Source: Telluribacter roseus | GTDB lineage: Bacteria; Bacteroidota; Bacteroidia; Cytophagales; Spirosomataceae | Assembly (NCBI RefSeq): GCF_017355915.2 | Contig: NZ_JAFEUV020000002.1 | Coordinates: 62,001 to 126,000, forward strand | Length of the DNA: 64,000 nucleotides | Reading direction: 5' to 3' | Part shown: one piece after another, positions 17,526-26,668 of the stretch | Layout of the letters: every line of letters begins with the position of its first letter | How positions within the stretch are numbered: position 1 is the first letter of the stretch | Position numbers and translations under genes: made by a program | Notes under the pieces: generated by a model | What the model was told of the DNA's origin: nothing | What the model saw: the letters and a program-made list of their open reading frames with translations, nothing else | The model's database searches: none

Positions 17526-18290
17526 CTACCGGCTTACTACTTGCTTGGGTGCACTGGCCTTCTTCATGTAATCACCGCGTGAGAAGTACTTCTCAATGAG
17601 GCAGTACATGAGTATAAAGAAGTAGCGACTTCCCATTTCCTTGATCTTCAGCTTCGACTCCCCGTACTTGCGATTGGTCCAACTATTGGGAACTACGGCA
17701 TAGTTATACCCGCGCACCATGGCTTTGAGAGGAAGCTCAATGGTGAGGTTGAAGTGGGGGGAAAGGAAAGGCTTGAGACCCTCCATAGTTTCGCGCTTGT
17801 ACAGCTTGAAGGCGTTGGTCGTATCGTTGTAAGGGATACCCATTACCATCCGCACGATGAAGTTGGCAACGCGGTTGATTATCTTCTTGGTCTTGGGGTA
17901 GTCTATCACTTTTCCACCCTTCTCCCAGCGGCTTCCAAAGACACAGTCATAGTCGCCGTCCAGCATTTTGAAGTAGAATTTTACCAGGTCTTCCGGGTCA
18001 TCGGACATATCGGCCATGAATACCGCCACACAGTCACCTGTAAAGCGCTCCAGACCGTAACGCACCGCATACCCAAAGCCGTTGGGACCCATGTTGGTGT
18101 AGTACACGAGGGTTGGGATTTCGATGCTGAGCTCGTCCAGTACCCGTAGCGTACCATCCTTAGAGTTGTCGTTGGTGACGCATATCTCATGGGGTATGTT
18201 GTACTTTTTTAGGGTACTATACAGGGTCCGAATGGTATCCGGTAGGGACTCCTCTTCGTTGTAGGCCGGAATTACAACACTAAGTTTCAT
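17526..18290 (-). CDS. Glycosyltransferase family 2, polyprenyl-phosphate-sugar synthase-like
   Basis: 254-residue GT-A fold enzyme of the dolichol-phosphate mannose synthase type: VVIPAYNEEESLPDTI at the N-terminus, the DMSDDPED metal-binding region near residue 95, and a late SKLKIKEMGSRYFF block. Without a long C-terminal membrane domain it most resembles soluble DPM1-like enzymes that load sugars on polyprenyl phosphate. It could supply the lipid-linked donor for the GT-C enzyme at 22929-24560 (inference). Confidence 0.85.
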   Translation of the reverse strand: MKLSVVIPAYNEEESLPDTIRTLYSTLKKYNIPHEICVTNDNSKDGTLRVLDELSIEIPTLVYYTNMGPNGFGYAVRYGLERFTGDCVAVFMADMSDDPEDLVKFYFKMLDGDYDCVFGSRWEKGGKVIDYPKTKKIINRVANFIVRMVMGIPYNDTTNAFKLYKRETMEGLKPFLSPHFNLTIELPLKAMVRGYNYAVVPNSWTNRKYGESKLKIKEMGSRYFFILMYCLIEKYFSRGDYMKKASAPKQVVSR

Positions 18291-18382
18291 TGGATTGTAG
18301 ACTATGTTGGTACAGGATGGATATATTTCCTACTAATATTAGATACAATATATTTATTATCAACGTAAACTTCCTAATTTAC

Positions 18383-19198
18383 TTATTGTTCGAGCGCCTT
18401 AAGCTGCTGCTCATAACGCTGTACGGTGGTAGCTACGGTTTGGTGGTAGCGTCCGCCGAGCCAGTTGTTTACGTTCAGAAACATCTGTTTCCGGTTCTTC
18501 AGGAAGTAAGGGTTGGTGGGAGCTTGTACATTACTAAGCCCGCCGCGGTGCTTGCGGTATACGCCCATTACTTCCGGCAGGTACCCTATCTTACCACGAG
18601 CGGCCAGTTGTATCACTAAGGCCCAGTCACCGGCGGCAGCCTGGTGGTGCCAGTCCGCAAAGTCATCGGTCTGGAAGTAGTTGCGGTACAGGAGGCTGGC
18701 CGTCGCCACAAACCACCGGTCCTCCAGCAAGTCTTCCACCGTGGAGGTAAGCTTCTGGTCCGGGGAGTTGAACAAGTGCTCCGGTGAACCATCTTCGTAC
18801 ATAACCCGAACGTTATGATGACAAAGGGCGTATTCAGGATGCTGCTCCAGAAAATCTACCTGCTTCTGAAGCTTGTAGGGGTCGGTCCAGTAGTCATCTC
18901 CTTCACAGAGGGCTACGTACTCTCCCCGGCAGGCTTTGAGCAGAAACAGGACATTGTTACGGCCTCCAAATTCCCTGGGCTCTTTGGGGCCCAGATTCTC
19001 CGGGTGTATATAAGCCCGAATGCGATCAGGGTAACGGTCTGCGTACTCCTGAATAATGGCAGGAGCGCCATCTGTAGAGCCATCGTCGCCTACTACTATT
19101 TCAAACGGAAATGTCGTCTGTTGCATCAAAGCACCGTCCAGCATCTGGCCGATGAACTTTTCGTGGTTATAGGTAGGTACACAAACGGATACTTTCAT
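18383..19198 (-). CDS. Glycosyltransferase family 2
   Basis: 271-residue GT-A enzyme with VCVPTYNHEKFIGQML, GDDGSTDGA and ALCEGDDYWTDPYKLQKQ, the DxD-type nucleotide-sugar site. It clearly resembles the next upstream gene product (19228-20208), for example in the LQKQVDF and YEDGSP stretches, so the two are tandem paralogues. The 29-base gap suggests co-transcription. Donor and acceptor unknown; the neighbourhood points to a surface glycan. Confidence 0.87.
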   Translation of the reverse strand: MKVSVCVPTYNHEKFIGQMLDGALMQQTTFPFEIVVGDDGSTDGAPAIIQEYADRYPDRIRAYIHPENLGPKEPREFGGRNNVLFLLKACRGEYVALCEGDDYWTDPYKLQKQVDFLEQHPEYALCHHNVRVMYEDGSPEHLFNSPDQKLTSTVEDLLEDRWFVATASLLYRNYFQTDDFADWHHQAAAGDWALVIQLAARGKIGYLPEVMGVYRKHRGGLSNVQAPTNPYFLKNRKQMFLNVNNWLGGRYHQTVATTVQRYEQQLKALEQ

Positions 19199-19227
19199 AG
19201 CGGAGCATTAGAGCCGATTAAACAGGG

Positions 19228-20208
19228 CTAGCGGGTACTTTCACTTTCGCGCATACGGTGCGGCAGCAAAGCAAAAAAGCTGTACGTACTCATCACCCAT
19301 TTAGGCAGTATATAGTCACGGAATACCTCTCGGTACTCCACCGAATCCGGATTCTTCAGGTACAGATAGTACAGCGCCAGTCCGGCGCGGCGGAAGTAGG
19401 TCTTGCCATACTGGCGCGAGTCGAGTAGCATGCGGTAATAGCGCGCAATGTTGCGACGGAGTGCACGATCGTACTTGTGGTCGGTTTCCTTGTTGATGCC
19501 GCTATACATCATGATACGGTTGCGCAGAAAGCGGGCATCGCGGTAATGGTCCTTGAAGCTGGCTCCGGCGCGGTTCTTCCGGTACACCGACATGATCTCC
19601 GGGAGGTAACCGATGGGCCCCTGCTTGGTCAGGATCACGTAGCGGGGGATATCACCGCTGGTAGATTTCATGAACCACTCGGGGTAGTACATCAGGCCGT
19701 TCCGGAACATTACGGCTGAGGTAGCCATAAACCATATTTCCTCTTCTCCGATCAGATCATCCACTCCGATCACAGCTTTCTGATCAGGCGGATTCAGCTC
19801 TTCGGTAGGGGAGCCATCTTCATACGTAACAAAGGCATTATGGAAGCAAGCCGAGAAATCAGGATGAGCTTCCATGAAATCTACCTGCTTCTGTAGCTTG
19901 TGCGGGTTGATCCAGTAGTCGTCACCGTCCATGTGGGCGATGTACTTTCCCTTGGCCAGCTTGAGCGTTTCGATGGTGTTGAACAAGCCGTTCTGTCCCA
20001 GGTTTTTGGCGTGGAATACAGGCTTTACTTTATCAGGATACTGCTTTTGATACTGCAGAATGATATCGCGGGTACCATCATTGGAGTAGTCGTCGCCCAC
20101 CAGGATCTCGTATTCGAAATCGGTTATCTGATTGACAGCGCTCTCTATGGCTTCTCCGATAAAAGCGGCCTGATTATAGGTTAATATAGTAACGCTGACT
20201 TTGAGCAT
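19228..20208 (-). CDS. Glycosyltransferase family 2
   Basis: 326-residue GT-A enzyme: VTILTYNQAAFIGEAI, GDDYSNDGTRD and HMDGDDYWINPHKLQKQ are the donor- and metal-binding blocks. About 55 residues longer at the C-terminus than its tandem paralogue, with basic and aromatic residues that may bind the membrane surface. First gene of a three-gene minus-strand GT2 run. Specific sugar unknown. Confidence 0.87.
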   Translation of the reverse strand: MLKVSVTILTYNQAAFIGEAIESAVNQITDFEYEILVGDDYSNDGTRDIILQYQKQYPDKVKPVFHAKNLGQNGLFNTIETLKLAKGKYIAHMDGDDYWINPHKLQKQVDFMEAHPDFSACFHNAFVTYEDGSPTEELNPPDQKAVIGVDDLIGEEEIWFMATSAVMFRNGLMYYPEWFMKSTSGDIPRYVILTKQGPIGYLPEIMSVYRKNRAGASFKDHYRDARFLRNRIMMYSGINKETDHKYDRALRRNIARYYRMLLDSRQYGKTYFRRAGLALYYLYLKNPDSVEYREVFRDYILPKWVMSTYSFFALLPHRMRESESTR

Positions 20209-20322
20209 ACTTTGATTCGAGCCTTACATTCAAAGGTTTTACAAGAAATACCGTATCCATCACTGAAAGAGCACTAGCAGGTACTATGGCTACTTGATCA
20301 GCAAACAGACTTTCTGGGATAT

Positions 20323-20372
20323 AAAAAGGAAGGCTGGATTAGTGGTTTAGATCACACTTCACAATCCTTCCT
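20323..20372 (-). terminator. Terminator after the beta-propeller gene
   Basis: On the minus strand an AGGAAGG arm starting at the stop codon pairs with CCTTCCT about 35 bases later, followed by TTTTTA. The stem is bulged but the T run is clear. Confidence 0.55.
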
Positions 20373-21310
20373 CAGTCTTCCCACACTGCATAGGCAAATC
20401 CGGATGCTCCGAACCCATTACCATTATAGAGCAGGTACTTTTTGCCATTATGCTCGTAGAGGTGGGCGTAGTTGATCATCTGGTAGTCAAAGTCTTCTGG
20501 ATTATCCGACTTGCCTATCCCTACCAGGTGGTCCTTACGGTCCCAGTGCTCACCATCCATTGACTCAGCATAACCCAGGCGGTAGCTCTGGTTACGATCG
20601 GTGCGGTAGTCGAGGGTGTGGCGGTAGGAGTAGTACATTTTGTACAGACCATCCTCCTTGAACACACTCGGCCGACCCACGGCGTGCAGAAAATCATCAA
20701 AATCAAGCGTAGGAACATCGCTTATGTTCCAGTGAATACCATCCTTAGAGGTAGCGGACTGGCCGCGGTAGAAGGGCTCGGGGTACCCGTGTATGTACTC
20801 ACACTTGTGGCCCGAAATATACCACATCCGCCAGGTACCATCCTCCTCACGCATCACCGAAGGCTGCGCCGCCCAGATCGGGTTCTGGATGCTACGATCC
20901 ATGATCGGGCCCTTGAACATCTTCTGGAAGGTAAGGCCACCATCATGGCTTACTGCCAGGCCCATCGACAGACGGTAGGAGTTCCAGGTACGGTTCCAGC
21001 CGGTGTAGTACAGCCATATATCTCCGTTGGGCATATCCACAAACCAGGCGGGCATAGCGCCGGTTTCGTCGTATTCGCCCGGACCGCCTAATTCCAGTAC
21101 CGACCGGTCATGGGTGTACAGGATTTTGGTCGGGTCCTCATAATCTACGTCAATAAAGGTAGGTCTGGATTGACCCTGATCGTCACGTGACGAAAAATAT
21201 ACTCTTAAAAAATCTTTATGTTTATAAGCAAAGGGCACTTGTGCGTGTGAACGGCTGTGTGCCAGACTTCCATCGGGTTTATAAACTACTCCTTTTTTAA
21301 TCCAGGGCAT
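20372..21310 (-). CDS. Five-bladed beta-propeller protein (GH43/GH32-like fold)
   Basis: 312 residues without signal peptide, made of repeated blades with W-Y/W-Y patterns such as DIWLYYTGWN, WRMWYISG and YKMYYSYRH. This pattern is typical of the arabinanase/levansucrase/invertase-like propeller fold. Relatives with the N-terminal HAQVP and RVYFSSRD blocks are found in lipopolysaccharide and exopolysaccharide loci. Lacking an export signal, it more likely acts on cytoplasmic glycan precursors than on imported polymers (inference). Catalytic acids cannot be assigned with certainty. Confidence 0.65.
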   Translation of the reverse strand: MPWIKKGVVYKPDGSLAHSRSHAQVPFAYKHKDFLRVYFSSRDDQGQSRPTFIDVDYEDPTKILYTHDRSVLELGGPGEYDETGAMPAWFVDMPNGDIWLYYTGWNRTWNSYRLSMGLAVSHDGGLTFQKMFKGPIMDRSIQNPIWAAQPSVMREEDGTWRMWYISGHKCEYIHGYPEPFYRGQSATSKDGIHWNISDVPTLDFDDFLHAVGRPSVFKEDGLYKMYYSYRHTLDYRTDRNQSYRLGYAESMDGEHWDRKDHLVGIGKSDNPEDFDYQMINYAHLYEHNGKKYLLYNGNGFGASGFAYAVWED

Positions 21311-21366
21311 TGTTACTTGCTAATTGCGTGGTTGGTAGTGGATGAGTATTATTAAGTCAGACTATA

Positions 21367-22269
21367 TTACTGAGCAGAAGATGTTTGTTCGGCTTCTGCT
21401 TTCTCAGCCCGCAACCTCCAGTTATCTACAAAGTCTTTGCCAGGAATTGGCAGTTCAATGTCTATCTCGGGTGCCTTGGCACTAACGACATATTCCATTA
21501 CATAGAAAGCATTGCCAAATATCCAGTGTAGTTTGAAGTTCTCAACATTAGCCGGAACATCTTCCAGAGGTACTTCGGCGCGGAAAAGAGGATTGGCTTT
21601 CAGAAGTGTCTGGTAGGTAGGCTGATTGCGCATCCACGGAGCTATACTTTCATCTCCTACTACTACTTTACCACCTGGACGTACTACCCGGGTCAGTTCT
21701 TCAAAGGCGCGCTTGCGCTCAGAGAAGGTATTGATACCACCAAAGTGGAATACTGCGTCAAATGTGTCATCGGCAAAAGGCAGGTACGATCCATTACCAA
21801 GGAAGTAGTGTACATTAACCTCATCAGTAGGCAGCTTGTCCTGCGCCAGCTTCAGCATATTGGGCGAAAGGTCCGAAAGTACAGCGGTACCTCCGGGCTT
21901 GATCTGGTCGATGATCAGAGCGGAGTCTTTACCTGTTCCGGCTCCTACTTCCAGTACAGTCATACCGGGCTTCAGGTCCATCAGGCTAATCATGAACTTC
22001 CGGGTAGCCGCCTCATCCGAATGGTTCAGGGTCTGGAAAACCCACGACACGCCACGGTCGTAGCGCTGAAACGCCTGGTCGTACAGGTACTGCTCCCGGG
22101 CATCTTCTTCCAGCAGTTCTTTAGGATAAAGCATATTAACGATACCTGTATCGCCTACTTCGTACACTGTACCTTCCTGGCTGGTGAGGGTTCTGCCATC
22201 CGCAGAGACTTCGAGGGGAGTAGTGGTTAAGGGGCAAACCAGGGCGTGCAGAAATTCGTGATGAGTCAT
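21367..22269 (-). CDS. Class I SAM-dependent methyltransferase
   Basis: 300 residues. An N-terminal Trm112-like segment (about 1-55) starts HEFLHALVCPLTTTPLE but keeps only one Cys, so it probably does not bind zinc. The Rossmann methyltransferase domain carries motif I VLEVGAGTGKDSAL and post-I LSDLSPNML (UbiE/Methyltransf_11 type). Upstream lies a strong promoter. Next to glycan genes, it may methylate a sugar or lipid, but the substrate cannot be read from sequence. Confidence 0.82.
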   Translation of the reverse strand: MTHHEFLHALVCPLTTTPLEVSADGRTLTSQEGTVYEVGDTGIVNMLYPKELLEEDAREQYLYDQAFQRYDRGVSWVFQTLNHSDEAATRKFMISLMDLKPGMTVLEVGAGTGKDSALIIDQIKPGGTAVLSDLSPNMLKLAQDKLPTDEVNVHYFLGNGSYLPFADDTFDAVFHFGGINTFSERKRAFEELTRVVRPGGKVVVGDESIAPWMRNQPTYQTLLKANPLFRAEVPLEDVPANVENFKLHWIFGNAFYVMEYVVSAKAPEIDIELPIPGKDFVDNWRLRAEKAEAEQTSSAQ

Positions 22270-22298
22270 TCCTCCGTTTTAGTTAGTATTAGACGAGC

Positions 22299-22333
22299 CA
22301 AAATTAAGCTTTTTATTTTATGCAACCTGCAAA
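22299..22333 (-). promoter_or_regulatory. Promoter of the methyltransferase gene
   Basis: On the minus strand TTTG (22330-22333), 23 bases, then TAATTTTG (22299-22306), an exact TAnnTTTG match 30 bases before the start codon. Confidence 0.7.
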
Positions 22334-22432
22334 GGGGAGTGTTCTTCGTATTTGGCAGGCAAACATTATGCTAAACTAAATATGGCACTTTTGGTTTTGT
22401 GTATCCAAATATAACTATCATATTTCAACGTC

Positions 22433-22909
22433 ATGCCTCCCAAACTCTTAAAGTACAAGAATTACGAGGTGCATTCGGTTACAACGGCAACTGCCGATGG
22501 CCGTCGCAATGCCAACATTGTGATCTGGGCGATGCCGGTAGCTATGGGCGGTAAGATGCTGTGCGTGGCCCTGTACAAGGTGGACTATACGCTGGAGTTG
22601 GTACGCAGTAGCGGCCTCTTTAACCTGAACCTGCTGGCGGAGGATCAAACGGCCCTTATTACCAAACTGGGACGCAAGAGCGGCAGGGAGGTAGATAAAT
22701 ACAAACGGCTGGCCTACGCGCTGGACGAGCAGGGCTGCCCCTACCTTACCGAGGCCGTGGGCTATGCTCAGTGCCGGGTAGTCAGCTATACCGATGGCGG
22801 CGACCATGAGGTAGTCATCTGCAAAGTACTGAAGCAGGTGGTCCTCCATCCGGATAAAAAAGTAATGACTCACCACTTCCTGCGGGAAAAGGGACTGGTC
22901 AGAGGGTAG
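22433..22909 (+). CDS. Flavin reductase-like FMN-binding protein
   Basis: 158-residue split-barrel protein of the flavin reductase family: start PKLLKYKNYEVHSVTTATADG, then NIVIWAMPVAMGG and LFNLNLLAEDQ blocks lining the flavin site. It may reduce FMN/FAD for a partner oxygenase or act alone; no partner is next to it. Its stop codon lies in a small GGGTAG/CTACCC hairpin (22904-22918) facing the convergent GT-C gene. Confidence 0.75.
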   Translation: MPPKLLKYKNYEVHSVTTATADGRRNANIVIWAMPVAMGGKMLCVALYKVDYTLELVRSSGLFNLNLLAEDQTALITKLGRKSGREVDKYKRLAYALDEQGCPYLTEAVGYAQCRVVSYTDGGDHEVVICKVLKQVVLHPDKKVMTHHFLREKGLVRG

Positions 22910-22928
22910 AGCCTACCCGCTACATGGC

Positions 22929-24560
22929 CTATTTACGGGCAATAGCCTGGGTCAGGGGGCTGATCCTCTTGTAAATCTTAATGCCGTTGATCGTACTGAT
23001 CAGCCGGTAGTGCTTCCGGACGTAGTTTCTCACATCCCGTATGTAGTAGTGTGGCTTCATGAGAAAATCCTTGGTCGAGTACTCACGTACCTCTGAGTTC
23101 AGTACATCTACAAACAGGAGCGGCTTATTCTTGTCTATATCTTCCAGGAACGTCTTTTTTCGGAAGGTAAATAAGCTCGACTTCAGGAACAGATGCACCG
23201 ACTGGGGATAGCGGTACCCCGCCGGCCGGTGCGATCTGACATAGAGGCGGTCGGCCCAGCCCCATATTACTACCCGGTCGGTAGGCTGGCTGTTTTTTCG
23301 AATGAAGGCGATTACTTCACGGTCGGTACGCTCCGTCCTGGTGTCAGATAGAGGTTGGCGGGTCAGGATGTTATAACTGGCCTGTACCAATGAACCCGTT
23401 AGCAGTACTCCGAGCAGAATCGGACGAGCCGGGGCCTTCACGTGGGACACCAGCCACACGATCAGGTAGGTAGAGGGTATGAGCAAATACAGTAAATAGT
23501 GGTAGAAGAAATTACCGGACTGGACGGTAGCGTATAAACTGGCTAGTATGAAAAGAAAGGCAAAGGCACCATTGGTCCGCAGAGAGGGAGTGAGCTTAGG
23601 GCGGGCACGGAGATAGAGAAAAGTGCCTGCGAGCGCAACGGCAAGCAACGACAGGAAGTAGAAGCCCTGAGATTTATTTACAAATATAAACGTCCCGATC
23701 CGAAGCGGATTGAATCGCTCTGAAAGGGGAGTGGACGAAAACTCGTTGGTGTAGGAGTAGTAGAAGTAGTTCCAGAAGTAGTTGTTCCAGAAGGTAGGCA
23801 GCTCATTATGCCAGGCGTAGTACCCGTTGACAAGTACCGTAGGCAGCACACTGCCTGTAACAAGCAGAAGGACGCGGTTCCAGCTTTTCTGCGCTACGAA
23901 TGAAATAAGGCAAAACCCGCCTATTACGAAGCCCATCGGGATGTTCTGAAACTTGGCAAACAGCAGACTGCCCAGCACTAGCCCCAGCACAAGCGTTTTC
24001 AGGTTGCTGATGGGAGCTTCTTTTTCATTCTGAAAGTACCAGTAGGAGGCTAAGGTGAGCATGAATATACTGATATGCTCGGAGTTGTAGCAGATGAACT
24101 CAAAGAAGCCGGTTGTACCTATAAAAAGACAGAGTATCCAGGTGTAGAGTAACGCATGAGTTTTGGGCTGGAAGAGTGAAACTGCAAAGTAAAAAAAAGA
24201 CAGACTAGCCAGCCAGAGCAGAATACTGACCACCTGAGAGCCAGCGTAGTTGATCTCCAGGCCCAGCTTTGAAGCCACCACTAAGGGCAGTACCGTCAGA
24301 GGACGGGAATCTGTGTAGTTAAAGACAGTCCAGAGCGGGTCGGGGTAGTGGAGTATGGAGATGGCACTGGTAAGCCAGGTACTGGTGTCCACATTTCCTT
24401 CGGCGTTACTGACGTTAATAAGCCGCAGCAGAAAAGTAATGAGTAGTATCCCTGCCAGCACCCACCGGGTTCGGGTGGCACTTTTGTTTTTCCAAAGGAG
24501 ATAGCTGAGGATGATGAGCAGTACAACAAGGAGACTCTTCTGAAATAAACTTAAGATCAT
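22929..24560 (-). CDS. GT-C fold membrane glycosyltransferase (GT39/ArnT-like)
   Basis: 543 residues with about eleven membrane segments and a large soluble C-terminal part (about 420-543). An acidic extracytoplasmic loop after the first long hydrophobic region (NAEGNVDTSTWL) holds the Asp-type catalytic position expected for GT-C enzymes, which use polyprenyl-phosphate sugars on the outer face of the inner membrane. The DPM-like enzyme at 17.5 kb could make its donor (inference). Acceptor unknown: lipid, protein or glycan. Confidence 0.75.
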   Translation of the reverse strand: MILSLFQKSLLVVLLIILSYLLWKNKSATRTRWVLAGILLITFLLRLINVSNAEGNVDTSTWLTSAISILHYPDPLWTVFNYTDSRPLTVLPLVVASKLGLEINYAGSQVVSILLWLASLSFFYFAVSLFQPKTHALLYTWILCLFIGTTGFFEFICYNSEHISIFMLTLASYWYFQNEKEAPISNLKTLVLGLVLGSLLFAKFQNIPMGFVIGGFCLISFVAQKSWNRVLLLVTGSVLPTVLVNGYYAWHNELPTFWNNYFWNYFYYSYTNEFSSTPLSERFNPLRIGTFIFVNKSQGFYFLSLLAVALAGTFLYLRARPKLTPSLRTNGAFAFLFILASLYATVQSGNFFYHYLLYLLIPSTYLIVWLVSHVKAPARPILLGVLLTGSLVQASYNILTRQPLSDTRTERTDREVIAFIRKNSQPTDRVVIWGWADRLYVRSHRPAGYRYPQSVHLFLKSSLFTFRKKTFLEDIDKNKPLLFVDVLNSEVREYSTKDFLMKPHYYIRDVRNYVRKHYRLISTINGIKIYKRISPLTQAIARK

Positions 24561-24645
24561 AAGCTATACAATTTATCTCTTAGGTGATTAATTCTCAGTA
24601 CGCTACGAGATAAATATATATAGTAAGTTTTTATTTATGCTATGT

Positions 24646-26163
24646 TTACTTCAAAATTTCCAAAATAGCTTCCACATAGGTACGATCATTGCTTAAGCGA
24701 GGTACTTTGTTCTGGCCTCCCAGTTTGTTGCGTTGCCCCATCCAGGTATAGAACGTACCTGGAGCTACGAAGTGAATGAGTGGTGGGAGCAGGGCCATGT
24801 CCTGGTAGCGCTTGGCATCGTAGTCGGAGTTGACGTGGCGGAGCGTTTCGTCCAGGACCTGAGAGAACAGCTCCCGGCTGGAAGGCTCTTTCGAGAACTC
24901 AATGATCCATTCGTGACGTCCGCGCGAACCGTCACCCATGTACACCGGTCCGGCCGTAAAATCACTCACTACAGCTCCGGTGCGGTTGCAGGCTGCGGTA
25001 ATGGCGGCTTCGGCATTCTCTACGATAATCTCTTCGCCAAAGGCATTGATAAAGTGCTTGGTGCGGCCGCTCACCTTAATCCGGAAGGGGTACTTTGAGG
25101 TAAACTTCACCGTATCGCCAATGATATACCGCCAGAGCCCCGCGTTGGTAGAGATCACCAGTGCGTAGTTTTTATCCAGTTCCACCTCATCCAGCGTTAG
25201 GGTACGAGGGTATTGGTTACCCAACTCTTCCATCGGCATAAACTCGTAGAAAATACCGTAGTCCAGCATCAGGAGCATTTCTCCGATGCGGCTCAAATCG
25301 TCCTGTATGGCTATAAATCCTTCGGAGGCATTGTAGGTTTCGAGGTAGGTGACCTGATCAGATGGGAAGTATTTGGTCATAAACAGCTCGCGGTAGGGAT
25401 GAAAAGCCACGGCTCCGTGTACAAATACTTCAAAGTTGGGCCATACATCGAGCATCGAACGGGCTCCCTTAAGCTCCATGATACGGTCCAGCAGCACGAT
25501 GGTCCAGGTAGGTACTCCCAGGATACTGGTCACATTCTCTTCGGCGCAGATCTCTGACATCTTCTCGAGCTTCTCCTCCCATTTATCCATCAGTGCCACT
25601 TCCAGCGGCGGGGTACGCAGAAACTGCGCCCAGGCAGGTAGGTTCTGCATGATCACCGCCGATACGTCACCGGCCTGCGTATTAGGGTTGTAGGGGTTGG
25701 GGTGTAGCGTACCTCCTATTGATAGTCCCTTTCCCTCATATACCTGTGTATTGGGGCGGTTGTGGATCAGCAGGGTCATCATATCCTTTCCCCCCATGTA
25801 ATGGCAGTCTTCCAGCGCCTCGGGCGTGACGGGCAGGTACTTGCTACGGGCATTGGTAGTACCGGAAGATTTGGAAAACCAATCGGTATGGGTAGGCCAC
25901 AGGATGTTGGGTTCGCCTTTGAGTACGCGCTCTATGTAGGGAAAAATATCTTCATACGTAGAAACAGGTACCTGCTCACGGTACTCACTGATGCTCTTTA
26001 TCTGGGCATACTGGTAGCGCTGGCCCCATTCGGTATAGCGGGCGGTGTGCAGCAAATCAGAAAAAATAGCCTGCTGCGTCTCGATGGGATTAGCCATGAA
26101 ATGCTCAATGCGTTCTATTCGGCGCTTCAAAAACCAAACCGTCACGTCATTTACCAGTTTCAT
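24646..26163 (-). CDS. GH3-family acyl-adenylate/amide synthetase-like protein 2
   Basis: 505-residue paralogue of the product at 14367-15866: same order of blocks, with FSKSSGTTNARSKYLPV for the ATP site, YIIGDTVKF, and the C-terminal LGGQNKVPRLSNDR. Divergence is considerable, so the two probably act on different substrates. Substrate unknown in bacteria. A perfect -7 box (TACCTTTG) lies about 40 bases upstream. Confidence 0.87.
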   Translation of the reverse strand: MKLVNDVTVWFLKRRIERIEHFMANPIETQQAIFSDLLHTARYTEWGQRYQYAQIKSISEYREQVPVSTYEDIFPYIERVLKGEPNILWPTHTDWFSKSSGTTNARSKYLPVTPEALEDCHYMGGKDMMTLLIHNRPNTQVYEGKGLSIGGTLHPNPYNPNTQAGDVSAVIMQNLPAWAQFLRTPPLEVALMDKWEEKLEKMSEICAEENVTSILGVPTWTIVLLDRIMELKGARSMLDVWPNFEVFVHGAVAFHPYRELFMTKYFPSDQVTYLETYNASEGFIAIQDDLSRIGEMLLMLDYGIFYEFMPMEELGNQYPRTLTLDEVELDKNYALVISTNAGLWRYIIGDTVKFTSKYPFRIKVSGRTKHFINAFGEEIIVENAEAAITAACNRTGAVVSDFTAGPVYMGDGSRGRHEWIIEFSKEPSSRELFSQVLDETLRHVNSDYDAKRYQDMALLPPLIHFVAPGTFYTWMGQRNKLGGQNKVPRLSNDRTYVEAILEILK

Positions 26164-26668
26164 AGCTAAGGGTTAAGTAGGATTAAGATAATACTTTGTG
26201 GTACAAAGGTAGTAATTTCATTTGAGGAGAGCGAAGCGACTAGAGTAGGCGGGTCTTAATGCCTGTATGTATCAGGCTGACACCAAGCCTATTCACAACC
26301 CAAAATACATTGAGCTGGAAGTGTGAAGAACAGTATTTGTTTGCTTTGCTCTTAATCTCTACACTATAAACTACTGAAACAGCCCTTTTTGTTGAAAAAA
26401 TACCTCCCTGGTCAGCAGTACTGCGCTGGTAATGACCTGAAAATGAATGTTTTTCTTTGCTTGTCAAACAGAAGAGCCATCAGGCTAAGTAAGATGTACA
26501 GGGTAAAAGTAGGGGAGTGAGAAACTATTACTACCGGCTGGTCTTTTATAGTGAATAGTGCTTTCCAGGATAGTTACTGCTCAATCAGTAGCTCTTATAG
26601 ACATAGGTATCGGCAACTATACCGGACCAGGCTCGGATATCACTAAGATTATAGTAATGGTAAACCAT
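26164..26668. other. Non-coding stretch, no recognised feature beyond a promoter box
   Basis: Apart from the -7 box TACCTTTG (minus strand, 26204-26211) serving GH3 gene 2, I find no gene, RNA or repeat here. A 75-codon minus-strand frame (26240-26467) lacks any family resemblance and promoter and is probably chance. Confidence 0.5.
26204..26211 (-). promoter_or_regulatory. -7 box ahead of GH3 gene 2
   Basis: TACCTTTG on the minus strand matches TAnnTTTG exactly, 40 bases before the start codon at 26163; the same octamer precedes GH3 gene 1. No convincing -33 box. Confidence 0.5.

Noticed and set aside
22904-22918. GGGTAG/CTACCC hairpin at the end of the flavin reductase gene
   Set aside because: Only 6 base pairs and no T run on either side; too weak to call a terminator.
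26240-26467. 75-codon minus-strand frame in the long gap after GH3 gene 2
   Set aside because: No family resemblance, no start-region signals; probably chance in non-coding DNA.
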